Source: Hordeum vulgare subsp. vulgare
Taxonomy: Eukaryota > Streptophyta > Magnoliopsida > Poales > Poaceae
Reading direction: 5' to 3'
Assembly: GCF_904849725.1 (NCBI RefSeq)
Contig: NC_058518.1
Location: forward strand, 503,427,225 to 503,491,224
DNA: 64,000 nucleotides
In this document: in pieces, positions 37,316 to 48,771 of the stretch
Numbering within the stretch: the first letter of the stretch is position 1
How the letters are laid out: every line of letters starts with the position of its first letter
Translations under genes and position numbers: made by a program
The notes under the pieces: model-generated
What the model was told of the DNA's origin: nothing
What the model saw: the letters and a program-made list of their open reading frames with translations, nothing else
Databases searched by the model: none

Positions 37316-39074
37316 AGCCCCCTTGCCACCATCTCCCTGGGACCCAGCACAATGCATGCTACCAACCGTTCCCCTAGGAGTATGCATTTAGCACTTTTCG
37401 GAAGTTTTATTCCGTTTGGACACCGTTTAAAATCCTCCTCTGAAAAGGGTCAAAAACACAAAAAACATGAACTGGCACTTGGCACTGAGTTAATAAGTTA
37501 GTCCCAAAAATATCCAAAGTTTGACAAGATAATAGGATGGAACCATAAAAAATTATAGATACGTTGGAGACGTATCAAGCATCCCCAAGCTTAACTCCTG
37601 CTCGTCCTCGAGTAGGGAAGTGATAAAGACTGAATTTTTGATGTAGAATGCTACCTAGCATAGTTGTCCTTTGTAACTTCTTTCATGTGACATGAATGTT
37701 CAGATCCGTAAGATTCAAAACAATAGTTTGCTATTGACATGAAAACAATAATACTTCAAGCAAACTAGCAAGGTAATCATGAACTTTCGAAATAACAAGG
37801 CCAAAGAAAGTTATCCCTACAAAATCATATAGTCTAGCTATGCTCCATCATCCCCACACAACTAATTTAAATCATGCACAACCCCAATATTGGTCAAGTA
37901 ATTGTTTTCGCACTCTTACTTTCTCAAACCTTTTTGAACTATCACGCAATACATGAGCGTGAGCCATGGATATAGCACTATAGGTGGAATGGAGTGTGGT
38001 GGTGGTTGTGAGGCAAAAAGGAGGAGATGGTCACATTGGCTCGTCGTATTAAAGGGCTATGGAGATGTCCATTAATGGATATCAATGTGAATGAGTAGGG
38101 ATTGCCATAAAAAGGATGCACTAGAGCTATAAGTATGTGCAAGCTCAAAAGGAGAACTAGTGGGTGTGCATCCAACTTGCTTGCTCACGAAGATCTAGGG
38201 CAATTTGAGGAAGCCCATCCTTGGAATATACAAGCCAAGTTATATAATGAAAATTCCCACTAGCATATGGTGGTGACAAAACAAGAGGCTCTCAATCATG
38301 AAGAACATGGTGCTATTATGAAGCACAAGTGTGGAAAAAGATAGTAGCATTGTCCCTTCTCTCTTTTTCTCTTTTTTTATTTGGGCTCTTTGGCCTCTCT
38401 TTTTTTCTCTCATTTTTTTATTTGGGATCTTTGGCCTCATTTATTTATTTATTTCCTCACATGGGACAATGCTCTAATAATGCCGATCATCACACTTTTA
38501 TTTACTCACAGCTCAAAGCTTAGAACGATGATAACTCTATAGGAAATGCCTCCAGCAGTGTCCTGGGATGTGCAACGACCTAGCTTGGCGTATGACGTTG
38601 AAACATCTCGCTAGCTATCTTACGATCATTCAATGGCAATATAAGAGTGACGGCACAAGTCATGAGGCGGAACGGTGGGAGTTGCATGGCAATATATCTC
38701 GGAATGTCTATGAAAATGTCATAGTAGGTAGGTATGTTGGCTGTTTTGAGGAAGGCATATGGTGGGTTTGTGCACCGGCGAAAATTGTGCGGTACTAGAG
38801 AGGCTAGCAATGGAGGAGGCTGAAAGTGCATCTATACCATGGACTCACATTAGTCATGAAGAACTCACATACTTGTTGCGAAAGTTTTTATTAGTAATCG
38901 AAACAAAGTGCTAAATGCATACTCCTAGCTAGTTGCGGCGAATCGGGGTGGGGGGGGGGGAGGGGGTAAGAATGTCCTTGGGGCGGCAGTGACTACGTTT
39001 CCCCGTCTCTTACAGAAGGTGACATACTGAATTAGACTTTAACATTGATTATATATCATTGAAAAAGAATATTG
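37316..39074. other. Unclassified repeat-like sequence bounded by a 24-bp inverted repeat
   Basis: The segment contains GATACGTTGGAGACGTATC near 37558 and long T/pyrimidine stretches at 38350-38460, a texture typical of Triticeae retrotransposon flanks. No coding domain is visible. A perfect 24-bp inverted repeat lies at 37374-37397 and 38905-38928 (core GTATGCATTTAGCAC). A G run lies at 38950-38965. Confidence 0.45.
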
Positions 39075-39076
39075 TA

Positions 39077-39388
39077 CTCCCTCCGTCTCGGTAGCCATCT
39101 TACGAAAATCAAATAATCTTAAAACGTTAAGGCACATTACAGTACTAGTACTACTAGTTGCATACATATTAACTAAACCTTATTTATTAAATAAAGAACC
39201 AATGCATGCAATTTACGTGGCACATTTTGTGGATTTGAAGAGGTCTCCTAATTAATAGCACGCTTTCACTTGAGAAAAGAATAATGTGATTGACTTCCAC
39301 TATAATTTAATTTCTTGTTCTATTCAAACTCTCGTGTCTAGGTTGCAGTGTATGTTCTAAAATGCCTAATGCAATAAGACGGAGGGAG
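39077..39388. mobile_element. Stowaway-type MITE upstream of the subtilase gene
   Basis: The ends CTCCCTCCGTCTCGGTAG and the inverse AATAAGACGGAGGGAG are flanked by TA (39075-39076 and 39389-39390). It ends about 140 bp before the predicted TATA box. Confidence 0.8.
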
Positions 39389-39530
39389 TACATCATAACC
39401 AACCTACGGAGCTGAACCGAATGGATATGTGATGAATATTGAGCACGAGAATATATACGGCACAATCGTTGTGCGTGGTGGGCCTCCATCCGTAAGCACT
39501 TGCCCGTAAGTCTGTCTACCAATTTTGATC

Positions 39531-39540
39531 TATAAATATT
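39531..39540 (+). promoter_or_regulatory. TATA box of the subtilase gene
   Basis: TATAAATATT lies 78 bp upstream of the chosen ATG, which leaves a plausible short 5' UTR. Confidence 0.6.
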
Positions 39541-39608
39541 GCATACCGCCACACTGATGAAGCAAGTAGTAGTACTCCACTCCACTAGCACTCTCTAGGT
39601 GAAACGAT

Positions 39609-42600
39609 ATGGGCTCTTCTTCCTCGCAACACGCACGGCAGGTAGCCGCTTGGTTGCTACTACCGCTGCTATGCTTTTCCATGCTGTTATCCAGAGCAAA
39701 CGGTGGAGGGTCTCGCAAGGCAAGTAATTAATATGCATGCACGCACAACTCTTGTTTAGGTGCCCCGAGCTAGCTTAATTAGCTGATTAAGGCTCCGTTT
39801 GGATTATCGTTTGGATGTTGAATACATTTGTAAAACGATACACACCTCCACGCGTCGTTTTTCTTCCAGGCAAAAGTTACACTCTGACCGCTATTATACA
39901 AATGTAAATTAAATCCGGACGTAATATCTTATATGCATTCCAAACGCGCCCTAACCATGCATATCTTCCTCTTCAGATATACATAGCTTACCTAGGGGAT
40001 GTGAAGCATGGGCACCCGGACGAGGTCGTGGCCTCGCATCATGACATGCTCACCACTCTTCTCCAAAGGTGCGTAACTAATTACTTGCTAGGTTCTTCTT
40101 CAGCTCGTCCCTATAGCTAATTAAGGTAACTTATAGAACCAAATTAAATTTGTTTTACTACTATTTGCACCCTTTTAGCAAGGAGGATTCTTCGGCCTCC
40201 ATGGTCTATAACTACAAGCATGGTTTCTCGGGCTTCGCCGCCATGCTCACCGCAGACCAAGCAACAAGGCTTGCAGGTTCATCGATTGTCATTGTCTCAG
40301 TTTTGCTTGCATAATATTAGTACTACTTAACCACTACCCATAATTAGTTCATAAATATATAGGTGACATTTTTTGTATGACACACAAAATAAACACTCTA
40401 ACAATACTTTTGAGACAAATCATCATTCTTTCCCCAAGTTCCAATAATGTAAACATTTAAAATTCATTGAAAAGAATAGCACGCTATATATAGTGTCTCA
40501 GCAATGTCTCGCTAAAGAAATCAGTGTATAAAACCTCACCAGTAGCACACCATAACACACTAATAGCGTATTTTAAGGGTGGTGCTATTTTGCTTTACCA
40601 TGCATGCTATTCTTTTTTCGTTGTTAAAATTACATTTGGCAGTTTTGTATGTTTAACTAGAGGTATGACAAAAGTGTATGCTATATTTCTGTTGTATATG
40701 AACCAAGTATGTGATGCTGTGCAGAGTTTCCTGGAGTCATCAGTGTTGAACCGAGCAAAACGTACAAGACCACCACCACACATAGCTGGGATTTTCTTGG
40801 GCTCAACTACCCGTCCTCCCACACACCGGCCAGTGAGCTACTAAAGGCAACCAACTATGGAGAGAATATAATCATCGGCATGGTTGACACAGGTCGGTAC
40901 ATATCATATCGAAGTGCCATGACTACTTTACTTGCGCTTTCTTCAAATAACCCGGCCGGCCACTAACTAATAATAGTACTACTGATTGATGGAACAAGCA
41001 GGGGTCTGGCCGGAGTCGAGAAGCTTCAGCGATCAAGGGTATGGGCCGGTGCCATCAAGGTGGAATGGAAAATGCGAGGTTGGGCCAGACTGGGGAAGCA
41101 ACAACTGCAGCCGGAAGGTCATCGGCGCACGGTTCTACAGCGCCGGGGTCCCCGAAGAGTACTTCAAAGGGGACTCGCTGTCGCCCCGTGACCACAACGG
41201 CCACGGCACACACACAGCCTCCATCGCGGCTGGCTCCCCCGTGGAGCCGGCAGCTGCCAGCTTCCATGGCATCGCTGCCGGGCTCGCGCGGGGAGGCGCG
41301 CCACGCGCTCGCCTCGCGGTGTACAAGTCCTGCTGGAGCGACGGCACTTGCTTCGAGTCGACCGTGCTGGCCGCCGTCGACGACGCCATCCACGACGGGG
41401 TGGACGTTCTGTCCTTGTCCCTCGTAATGAGCGAGAACTCGTTCGCTGCGCTGCACGCGGTCAAGAAGGGGATCGTCGTGGTGCACACCGCCGGTAACAA
41501 CGGGCCTGCGATGATGACCATCGAGAACACATCACCGTGGGTCATCACCGTCGCGGCGACGAGCATCGACCGCTCGTTCCCGACGGTGATCACGTTGGGA
41601 AACAGCCAACAAATAGTGGTACGTGAACGTAACGCACCCACTCTACATCAAAATTACTACAAGCGACTATATATATACCGTAGCGTGATATCCACGTACG
41701 CTGCCCGTTTTGCAGGGACAGTCTCTCTATTACCAAGTGAAGAACAGCTCAGCATACAAGAGCGATTTCACCAATCTTATATGTACATCGTCGTAAGTAA
41801 AAACAAAAAACATTCCCGACCCTTTTGCATTCTTCACCACGAAATGTAGCAATGTAGGGTTCCTTTTTAGTTCAAACAAACAAACTAGCTTTTGAAAAAC
41901 CTGTTCAATTGTTGGACTACCCCCTAACCCTCTTTGGTTCAACTTTCTCTTTTGAAAAACTAGTTCATTTTGTTTAACTAAAGAGGGTAAAAAGGTATCC
42001 TAAAGATTACCCATTTGCATTGCACCCTACAACAATGCACACAACACTATTTTGTTCATGGTAGGCCAAATTAAATCTCGAGCCCAAAAGGAGTTTATAC
42101 TTTATACATAGCAGAAGTTGTGTCGGCCCAGCGCAATTCTAGGAGATACCTCAACTTGTTTTTGTGAATTTAGTTGTACCCCGGAGAATCTTAAAGGCAA
42201 CGACGTGAAAGGGATGATCCTGCTCTGCAATGACAAAGGGGCCAGTTTCTTCACGGCGGCACAGTACATCGTCGACAATGGAGGGTCCGGACTCATCAGC
42301 TCGCTAAGAATCGTGGATGACCTATTCAACATTGCAGAAGCTTGCCAAGGCATCGCCTGTGTACTTGTCGACATCGACGATGCGGACAAGATATGCCAAT
42401 ACTACGAGGACTCAAGGTACAACCATACTCTAAGAGTAAACCTTCATTTTAACTTTTTAAGAAGTGAAAATGGAGATGCGATCCCCAGCCGGGCTGTCTG
42501 CGTTGTACTCTGCATTGCATCGAACCAATCACATAGCCATAACCGTATGTTCGACACTATTTGATTTTGTTTTGGAAGCAGCAACCCCCTTGCAAAGATT

Positions 42601-43790
42601 GAACCAGCACGCACCGTTACGGGCAATGAGATTCTGGCCCCAAAAGTGCCGACCTTTTCCTCCAGAGGCCCATCGGTTACTTACCCCGCCATTCTCAAGG
42701 TGTGTACCGTGGCAGCTGCATGACTTTGTTGTACTCCCTCCGTTCCTAAATATAAATTTCTTTAGAAATTCCATTAGAGAACTACATACGAAGCAAAATA
42801 AGTGAATTTACACTTTAAAATATGTCTATATACATCCGTATGTAGTCTTTTAATGAAACCTTTAAAAAGACTTATATTTAGGAACATAGGAAATATATAT
42901 CATCACACCTGATGCTGCTGTGGTTTTTCTTGTTTAACAGCCTGACATAGCTGCACCTGGAGTCAACATCTTGGCCGCAAAAAAGGATTCCTACGCAATT
43001 ATTTCAGGGACGTCCCAGGCAGCCCCTCATGTAGCGGGCATCGTCGCCCTGCTGAAAGTCCTGCACCCAGACTGGTCTCCCGCGGCACTGAAATCAGCCA
43101 TCATCACCACTGGTTCGTGATAATTTAACAACCAGCAACTAGCATATGCTTTAACTTTGTACAAACAGAACGACGTAAGATTACTTGTTCATGCGCTTGT
43201 GTTGCTTACCCCTCCTTAATTTCTTGATTTTGCATGTTAAAATAAATTAAGCCCATGTAACCGATGAACGCGGCATGCCGATATTGGCACAAGCGTCATC
43301 ACAGAAGATTGCTGACCCGTTCGACTACGGAGGAGGGAACATAAATCCTTGTGGAGCGGCTCATCCCGGCCTCATCTATGACATCGATCCAAGCGACTAC
43401 AACAAATTCTTCAAATGTCCCATCGGCACTAAGAAAGAGCCCGGGACTTGCAACACCACAACCACGCTACCGGCATATTACCTCAACCTACCATCCATCT
43501 CGGTTCCAGATCTCAGGCAACCCATCACCGTGTATAGGACAGTGACCAACGTCGGTGAGGTCAATTCTGTGTACCATGCCGCAGTGCAGAGCCCGATGGG
43601 AGTCAAGATGGAGGTCTTCCCACCTGTTCTTATGTTCGACGCTGCCAACAAAGTTCAGACGTATCAGGTGAAGCTGTCCCCTATGTGGAAGTTGCATGGG
43701 GACTACACATTTGGTAGCCTTACTTGGCATAATGACCAAAAAGCAGTAAGGATTCCAGTTGTGGCCCGGATTACAACTCAAGAAATCTAG
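39609..43790 (+). CDS. Secreted subtilisin-like serine protease (plant SBT, S8 family), complete
   Basis: Ten exons: 39609-39719, 39977-40068, 40179-40276, 40725-40892, 41002-41618, 41716-41792, 42174-42416, 42582-42699, 42941-43112, 43252-43790. They sum to 2235 nt, one open frame of 744 residues. Order: signal peptide ([13 protein letters not shown]), I9 propeptide (IYIAYLGD to about residue 110), S8 domain with the PA insert encoded by exons 6-8, and a C-terminal fn3-like domain ([10 protein letters not shown]). Catalytic residues: Asp155 (MVDTG), His224 (NGHGTHTAS), Asn322 (AGNNGP), Ser533 ([12 protein letters not shown]). Such enzymes are secreted to the apoplast. Intron 1 has a GC donor (AAG|GCAAGT); the competing GT four bases on would break the frame. 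Ser533 is followed by Gln where the family has Met. A closest group of SBT3-like/CO2-response proteases is inferred. Confidence 0.93.
42734..42893. mobile_element. Stowaway MITE in subtilase intron 8
   Basis: The ends CTCCCTCCGTTCCTAAATAT and the inverse ATATTTAGGAACATAGGAAA are flanked by TA. It makes up about two thirds of the 241-bp intron 42700-42940 and leaves the splice sites intact. Confidence 0.85.
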
Positions 43791-44249
43791 GCGGATGTTG
43801 CATAATGAAATAAAAATGCCATTTCTATTTCTTTAATAAAAAATAGACCCACATCACAGTGGCTAGGAAACCATGCCACCTAACATGTGGGCCTTTCTCT
43901 CTCTCTCTCATGATATGAGGTGTTTGAAATTTTATTACAGAAGAGGATGAGTTGCAAAAATCAAAAGGATACCTATAAATATGCTATTGCTATATTTTAG
44001 TTGCCTTAAAGCTTTGAACATTTTTGTCGTGTTGAATTTCAGACTACTAAGTCGAAATGCACAGTTTGAAGATGTGTATTTGTACTGAAATGCCATTGCA
44101 ATTTTAGTTTGTAATGAGGGGCATTGTCGGTGCTAATCGAAATGCTAAAAGATAAGAATAAAATTTAAGAAAAAAAGGGAAATAGAAAATAAACACCCTC
44201 TTAGTAACTCTACCATTTAGAACAAAAACCTAACAAGATGGACATGTGA
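43791..44249. other. 3' flank of the subtilase gene
   Basis: Candidate poly(A) signals AATAAAA-like lie at 43806-43814 and 43833-43841. A CT microsatellite is at 43894-43910. No further gene is seen before the LINE sequence. Confidence 0.5.
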
Positions 44250-44383
44250 CAGTTCTATTTCAAACTAGAATTTTGGTGCTTAAATATGGTTCAATGTGAG
44301 GTGTTCGCGGAGGTTGTCGCGGGTTTGGTCGCAAACCTCCCCCATGACGGCCAATACCTCCTAAGATTGTCCCAAAGCAGCCG

Positions 44384-44766
44384 GTGGTCACGTTGTCGGC
44401 GATGACTCGCGGAGGGACGGCTAACGGGGTTGCATCTACGGCCTCGACCTCGACCATCGCTTTGCCGGAGGCGGCAACGGCGGCGGTTAAGGAACTCGCG
44501 GCGGTGGCAATACCACATGTGGCATCAGTTGAGGATAGAGATAGGCTGAGTGAGAAGTGTAGCGATAAAGCGGACAACGCGCGGGCTAATAAGGCGGCTC
44601 GCAAGAAAGAAAAATTATGATTTTATAGATGCGGGGAGGCTGGTCACTGGTATTATGTGATATATGTTTTAAACCTGGACACACTCGTACGCTTGTCCGC
44701 TACTCATGGCTCCTAAGCCGGTTGTGACCATCTATGGAGTCAGTCATAGCAGACTCATGTTTTTTT
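44384..44766 (+). pseudogene. LINE ORF1 fragment with decayed zinc knuckles (older copy)
   Basis: An open stretch of 78 codons is followed by FYRCGEAGHW, then CDICFKPGHTRT and, after a one-base shift, CPLLMAPKPVVTIYGVSHS. This matches the inner copy's CVYCLKPTHGAAKCP and IYGVSS order. The first knuckle has lost its leading Cys to a TGA at 44618. Confidence 0.75.
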
Positions 44767-44788
44767 AAACTCCTCATACAATTTCATA

Positions 44789-47700
44789 ATGATAGCAAGA
44801 CAAGCTAAATTGGCGACTACTCGGGAGGCGACTCGCGAGGAGATCGCTGTCCCGGCGGAGGGGAACCCGGGGTCTGCATCTGAGGATGAGATCCAGGAGA
44901 TCTTTCCTCGCAGGACTACTGCTAGCGGCCAGGGAGATTGCTGCTCTGCCGGCGGCGGCTCTGTTCAGATCGGGGAGGGGTCTAGAACATGTACCGCTCA
45001 TCGCCGGTGGGAGGTTGTTTTCCTCGCTTCGTCCTCGGAGTTTTTGGGAGATCGAACGGGATTCATCATCCTCCACCTATCATCTCTGTGGATTACCATT
45101 AGAGATGCACAAGGAGACATTTTGACGGGTCGATATCTGCAAAATGATGAATTCCCCATGGCAGGACAGATTCTTGAGATCGATGGCTTTCGTTTGTTAG
45201 TGCAGGAGCAGTCGGATATAGGGAATCCTCGCAAGGAATCGGTGAGTGATCTTTCGCCCCCTGTTCGTTTTGGTGGACGGTTCTGGGTTCTTGCCGAGCA
45301 GGATGATATGCTGGATGACGAGCATGGTGATGGGCTGGCGGAGGTGCAAACGCCGGTAGTCCTGTCCCCATCTACCCCTTCCCCGTCGACGGCGCTGCTC
45401 CAGGAACGCAAGGTGCGACGAGATCCAATATTCGCGAGGAAGAAGATGGAGATTGCACCCCGAAAGCCATGGATCGGGCCAATTCCTAAGGTAACTCACC
45501 AGCCCCTTACGTTATCTGATTTTTTCAAACCGGACTGTTGGATCAAGTGTACCAAGAGTAAACGGAAGGCGACGAGTGATGTTCGGCCGTCGGGGTCGGC
45601 GTTAATCGTGACTTCAGCGCGTGATTCCAGGGAGACTTTTTTGAATATTATGGTCGCGGCAGCTGGGCCTGTTGTGATACCGAATTACACAGACTCGCAA
45701 GGGACAAAGGATGGGTATATGGCCCAGGAGAATTTCCCTGTGCAGCCCGATTCAGAGTTAGACTCGAACTCGACTGGGTATATGGCCCAGTTTATATCAG
45801 GCAGGGATGTTTCGATCGAGACCGCAACTATCGGCGGAGGCTCCTTGTCGAAACACCTCGCTCGTCCATGTTCGCTGCCGCCAGAGGCTAGGGTTCGAAG
45901 GCTAGCGACTGGATTCCCTCGACTGGGACCGGGGAGGGCGCTCAGGGTGCCGCCTCATACTGGTTCTATTGCACTCAGTATGGCGGGACGGGGATCCAAG
46001 CAACCGGCGATGCAGCGTCAGTCAGGGCAGCAGTTGGGGCAGGGGAATCCGCCTGTAGCTAAGGCTACGACGACGGCCCAGCGCTAGCGGGCAAGTCTCA
46101 CGCCAATACACACGCTGGGAAACCGCTCACTGCTGCTGCCGGGCAAGAGAAAGAAAATGCTCAGGATAACCGCACTCAACATCGCGGCCGCTGGGGCGAT
46201 GACGGTTTTCCCGGGTATGGCGATGGGCAGAATCGTGGAGGATCGTCCTCTAGAGGTGGTCGTGGGTATGCTTGGCATAACAATGGTGCTGCTGGTAATG
46301 GTTTTCATGCACCTCCGGGACAGTTTGTTCCGGGGCCTTCTGGTCCTTCCAATCCAAAGAGAGGAGGTTATCGGCAACATTGGATTGGCAGAGGAGGCAG
46401 GAGGAAGCCTAGACCTCCTGTCCTAAGTCCGGAGCAGCCAGCCGACCTTAATGATTCTACCATGGTGGCTATGACGGAAACAGTTCAGGAAGTGGCTGAT
46501 TCGTCTCTGCCTGACCAGAGCCTGGTGAGCGCCAAGGGTGACGGAGCAGAGAGACCGTCTAAGTAGGCACGTAAGAAGGAGAAAATGGTGTGTTATCGTT
46601 GAAGTGAGACAGGGCATTTTGTCTCTGAGTGTAAGGCCGAGCTATGCGTGTATTGCTTGAAGCCTACACATGGCGCTGCTAAGTGTCCTCTTACGATTGG
46701 GCCTTTACCAGTCGCTATGATCTATGGTGTTTCAAGTCAAGATTTGATGTTTTTTGAGTCACCGGCTGCTACGACAACTATTCATGCTCCTGATGCTGGC
46801 TTCACAGGTACGGTAACGGTGACTCGGGGGGTGCTGACTGTGGAACAGATAGTGCAGCAACTTAAGGAGCTAGTGTCCTCAACTTTCAGATGGGAACCGG
46901 TTTTGATAGCGGATAATGTTTTCAAGGTCGTTTTCCCTACCAAGGAAGATTTAGCCCGCCTGCTTAAGTTTGGGATGTGCAGGGTTGCTAGCACGAGTAT
47001 TGTGCTTGAGTTTGACGCCTGGAAATGCGAAGAGCCTAAGGGGAGACCTTTACCCTAGATTTGGGTGCATTTTGCAGGAGCTCCATCCAGAGCGACCAAT
47101 GATTTTCTGGTTACATGGAGTTTGGGCTCGCTTATTGGTAAGACTGAGGAGGTAGACATGGTTTATACTAGAGCCAAAGTTGTTGCGAGAATGTTGCTTA
47201 GTGTTCTTGATATTGAACTAATTCCAGATGAGGTTATTTGGACCTTTGAGGGCTTGAGGTATACTCTCCAGCTGGAAATTGAGAGCCCTACACTGTTTGA
47301 TGTAACTGACACAGATAAATATACTCACATGACTGATGGAGATGATGCGAGTGGATCCAAAGATAATGCAGAGGGGCCAAATGACACAGGTCCTAATGGC
47401 TGCCCTAAGCAGACAACTGCTTCACAGCAAAAGCAGCCTAATCTTGGCGCTGGTAATGGCCCAAGCAACTCTGCTATACACCAGGATTTGTGGTTTGGTG
47501 CTTTTCAACCCACTTCCGCGCCGGCAAAACTTGGTTCTCGGGAGGCGTCCATTCAGCCAAGTTTGCCAAGATTTTTGGGAAAGACTCCCAGGAGCAACAA
47601 AGGAAGTGAGCAGTCTAAATCCGTGTTGAAACCGCTGTCGCTGGAGGAGTATTTGGTGGGAGCTAAGGCTGCGTCTAATATGCTCGATGCTGTGCATGGT

Positions 47701-48771
47701 GCACCTGCTCCGTCTACTGGAGTCATACCTGCGAGCACTGATATTGCTTGCATGGAAGGAGGGATTGCAGCTGGGCTCAGTTCCCCCAACCAGCCGCAGG
47801 CTGCCACCCCGTCACAGCACATGCAGGTGCATGAGGGCGCTGCCTTGGCATTGCATGCACATGCAACTACTCCAGCCAGGACCGAGGATGATGCAGCTAT
47901 TGGGATGCTATGCAGCGACTCCTGTACACCAAGGTTTGAGAATCCTAGCGAGTATGACACAGCGGCATCAGCGGAACCTTGTGACGGGAAGTCCGCCAGC
48001 ACAATTAGTGCCGAGCTGGGTTCGACCCTCTACACCGCCAACCAGGAGGATAATTGTGAGGATGCTGTCATGAATGGACCAGATTTTATACCCAAGGTGG
48101 GTACGGAGGTTGCTCCTATTGCTGCTTCACCACAGTATGTACCGATCTCGGTTGATGAGGTCATAGCTTTCGGAGGTGTGCCCAATCCGATGGGTCCGGA
48201 TAGACGTGCTAGTACACGGGTACAATCACAGCCTGACGCGGATGACCTGCAGATTGGACGGGCTATTCGTGCCGCTAAAATGAAGGAGGTGCAGAATTCA
48301 ACAGGTATGAATTTTAATACAGAGCATTCAATTCTTCATTTTACTCCGCAAGAGATTTTAGATAATGCTACGGCAGTGGGGGTGACGTTGGGTGAGACTA
48401 GCAAACAAGTTTCAAAATCTATCAATGATCTATTAGACTTAGATGTTGATAGGGCATTGGATATTATACGTAACTTAGCGGCGATTCGACCTATGAATGA
48501 TAAGGAGATATCTGATATGGGGGGTCTGAATTTACTATGTGAAAAATTAGTCCCACATGAGGATATTAAGCAGTCACAAGTAGCTCTGGAGGATGATCAC
48601 CTTCCTAATGATCATCTTAATGATAGTGGCAAAGATACTCATGGTTATATGGACCAGGAGTATGCTTCGGACAAGCCAAAGCGCACTTCGAAACGAAGAG
48701 TATATACAGTATCCGCTGTTCGTCGGAGTGCTCGATTCAGGACTGCTAAATTTTTTTATGATGAAATATGA
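44789..48771 (+). pseudogene. LINE ORF1 (nucleic-acid-binding protein), inactivated
   Basis: The frame runs 44789-46087, shifts by one base between 46063 and 46087, then continues to 48771. In-frame stops are TAG 46564, TGA 46600 and TAG 47056. Order: variable N-terminal region, an Arg/Gly-rich stretch (about 46180-46420), two CCHC zinc knuckles (46590-46690), a DUF4283-like RNA-binding region (VTRGVLTVEQIVQQL to WVHFAGAPS), a long low-complexity spacer, and a basic C-terminus (VRRSARFR). The TGA at 46600 replaces the second Cys of knuckle 1. In this family ORF1 coats the RNA. The product cannot be made whole. Confidence 0.85.

Noticed and set aside
44384..44620. Independent small gene upstream of the LINE
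   Set aside because: The following zinc-knuckle and IYGVSHS sequence shows that it is ORF1 of the outer LINE.
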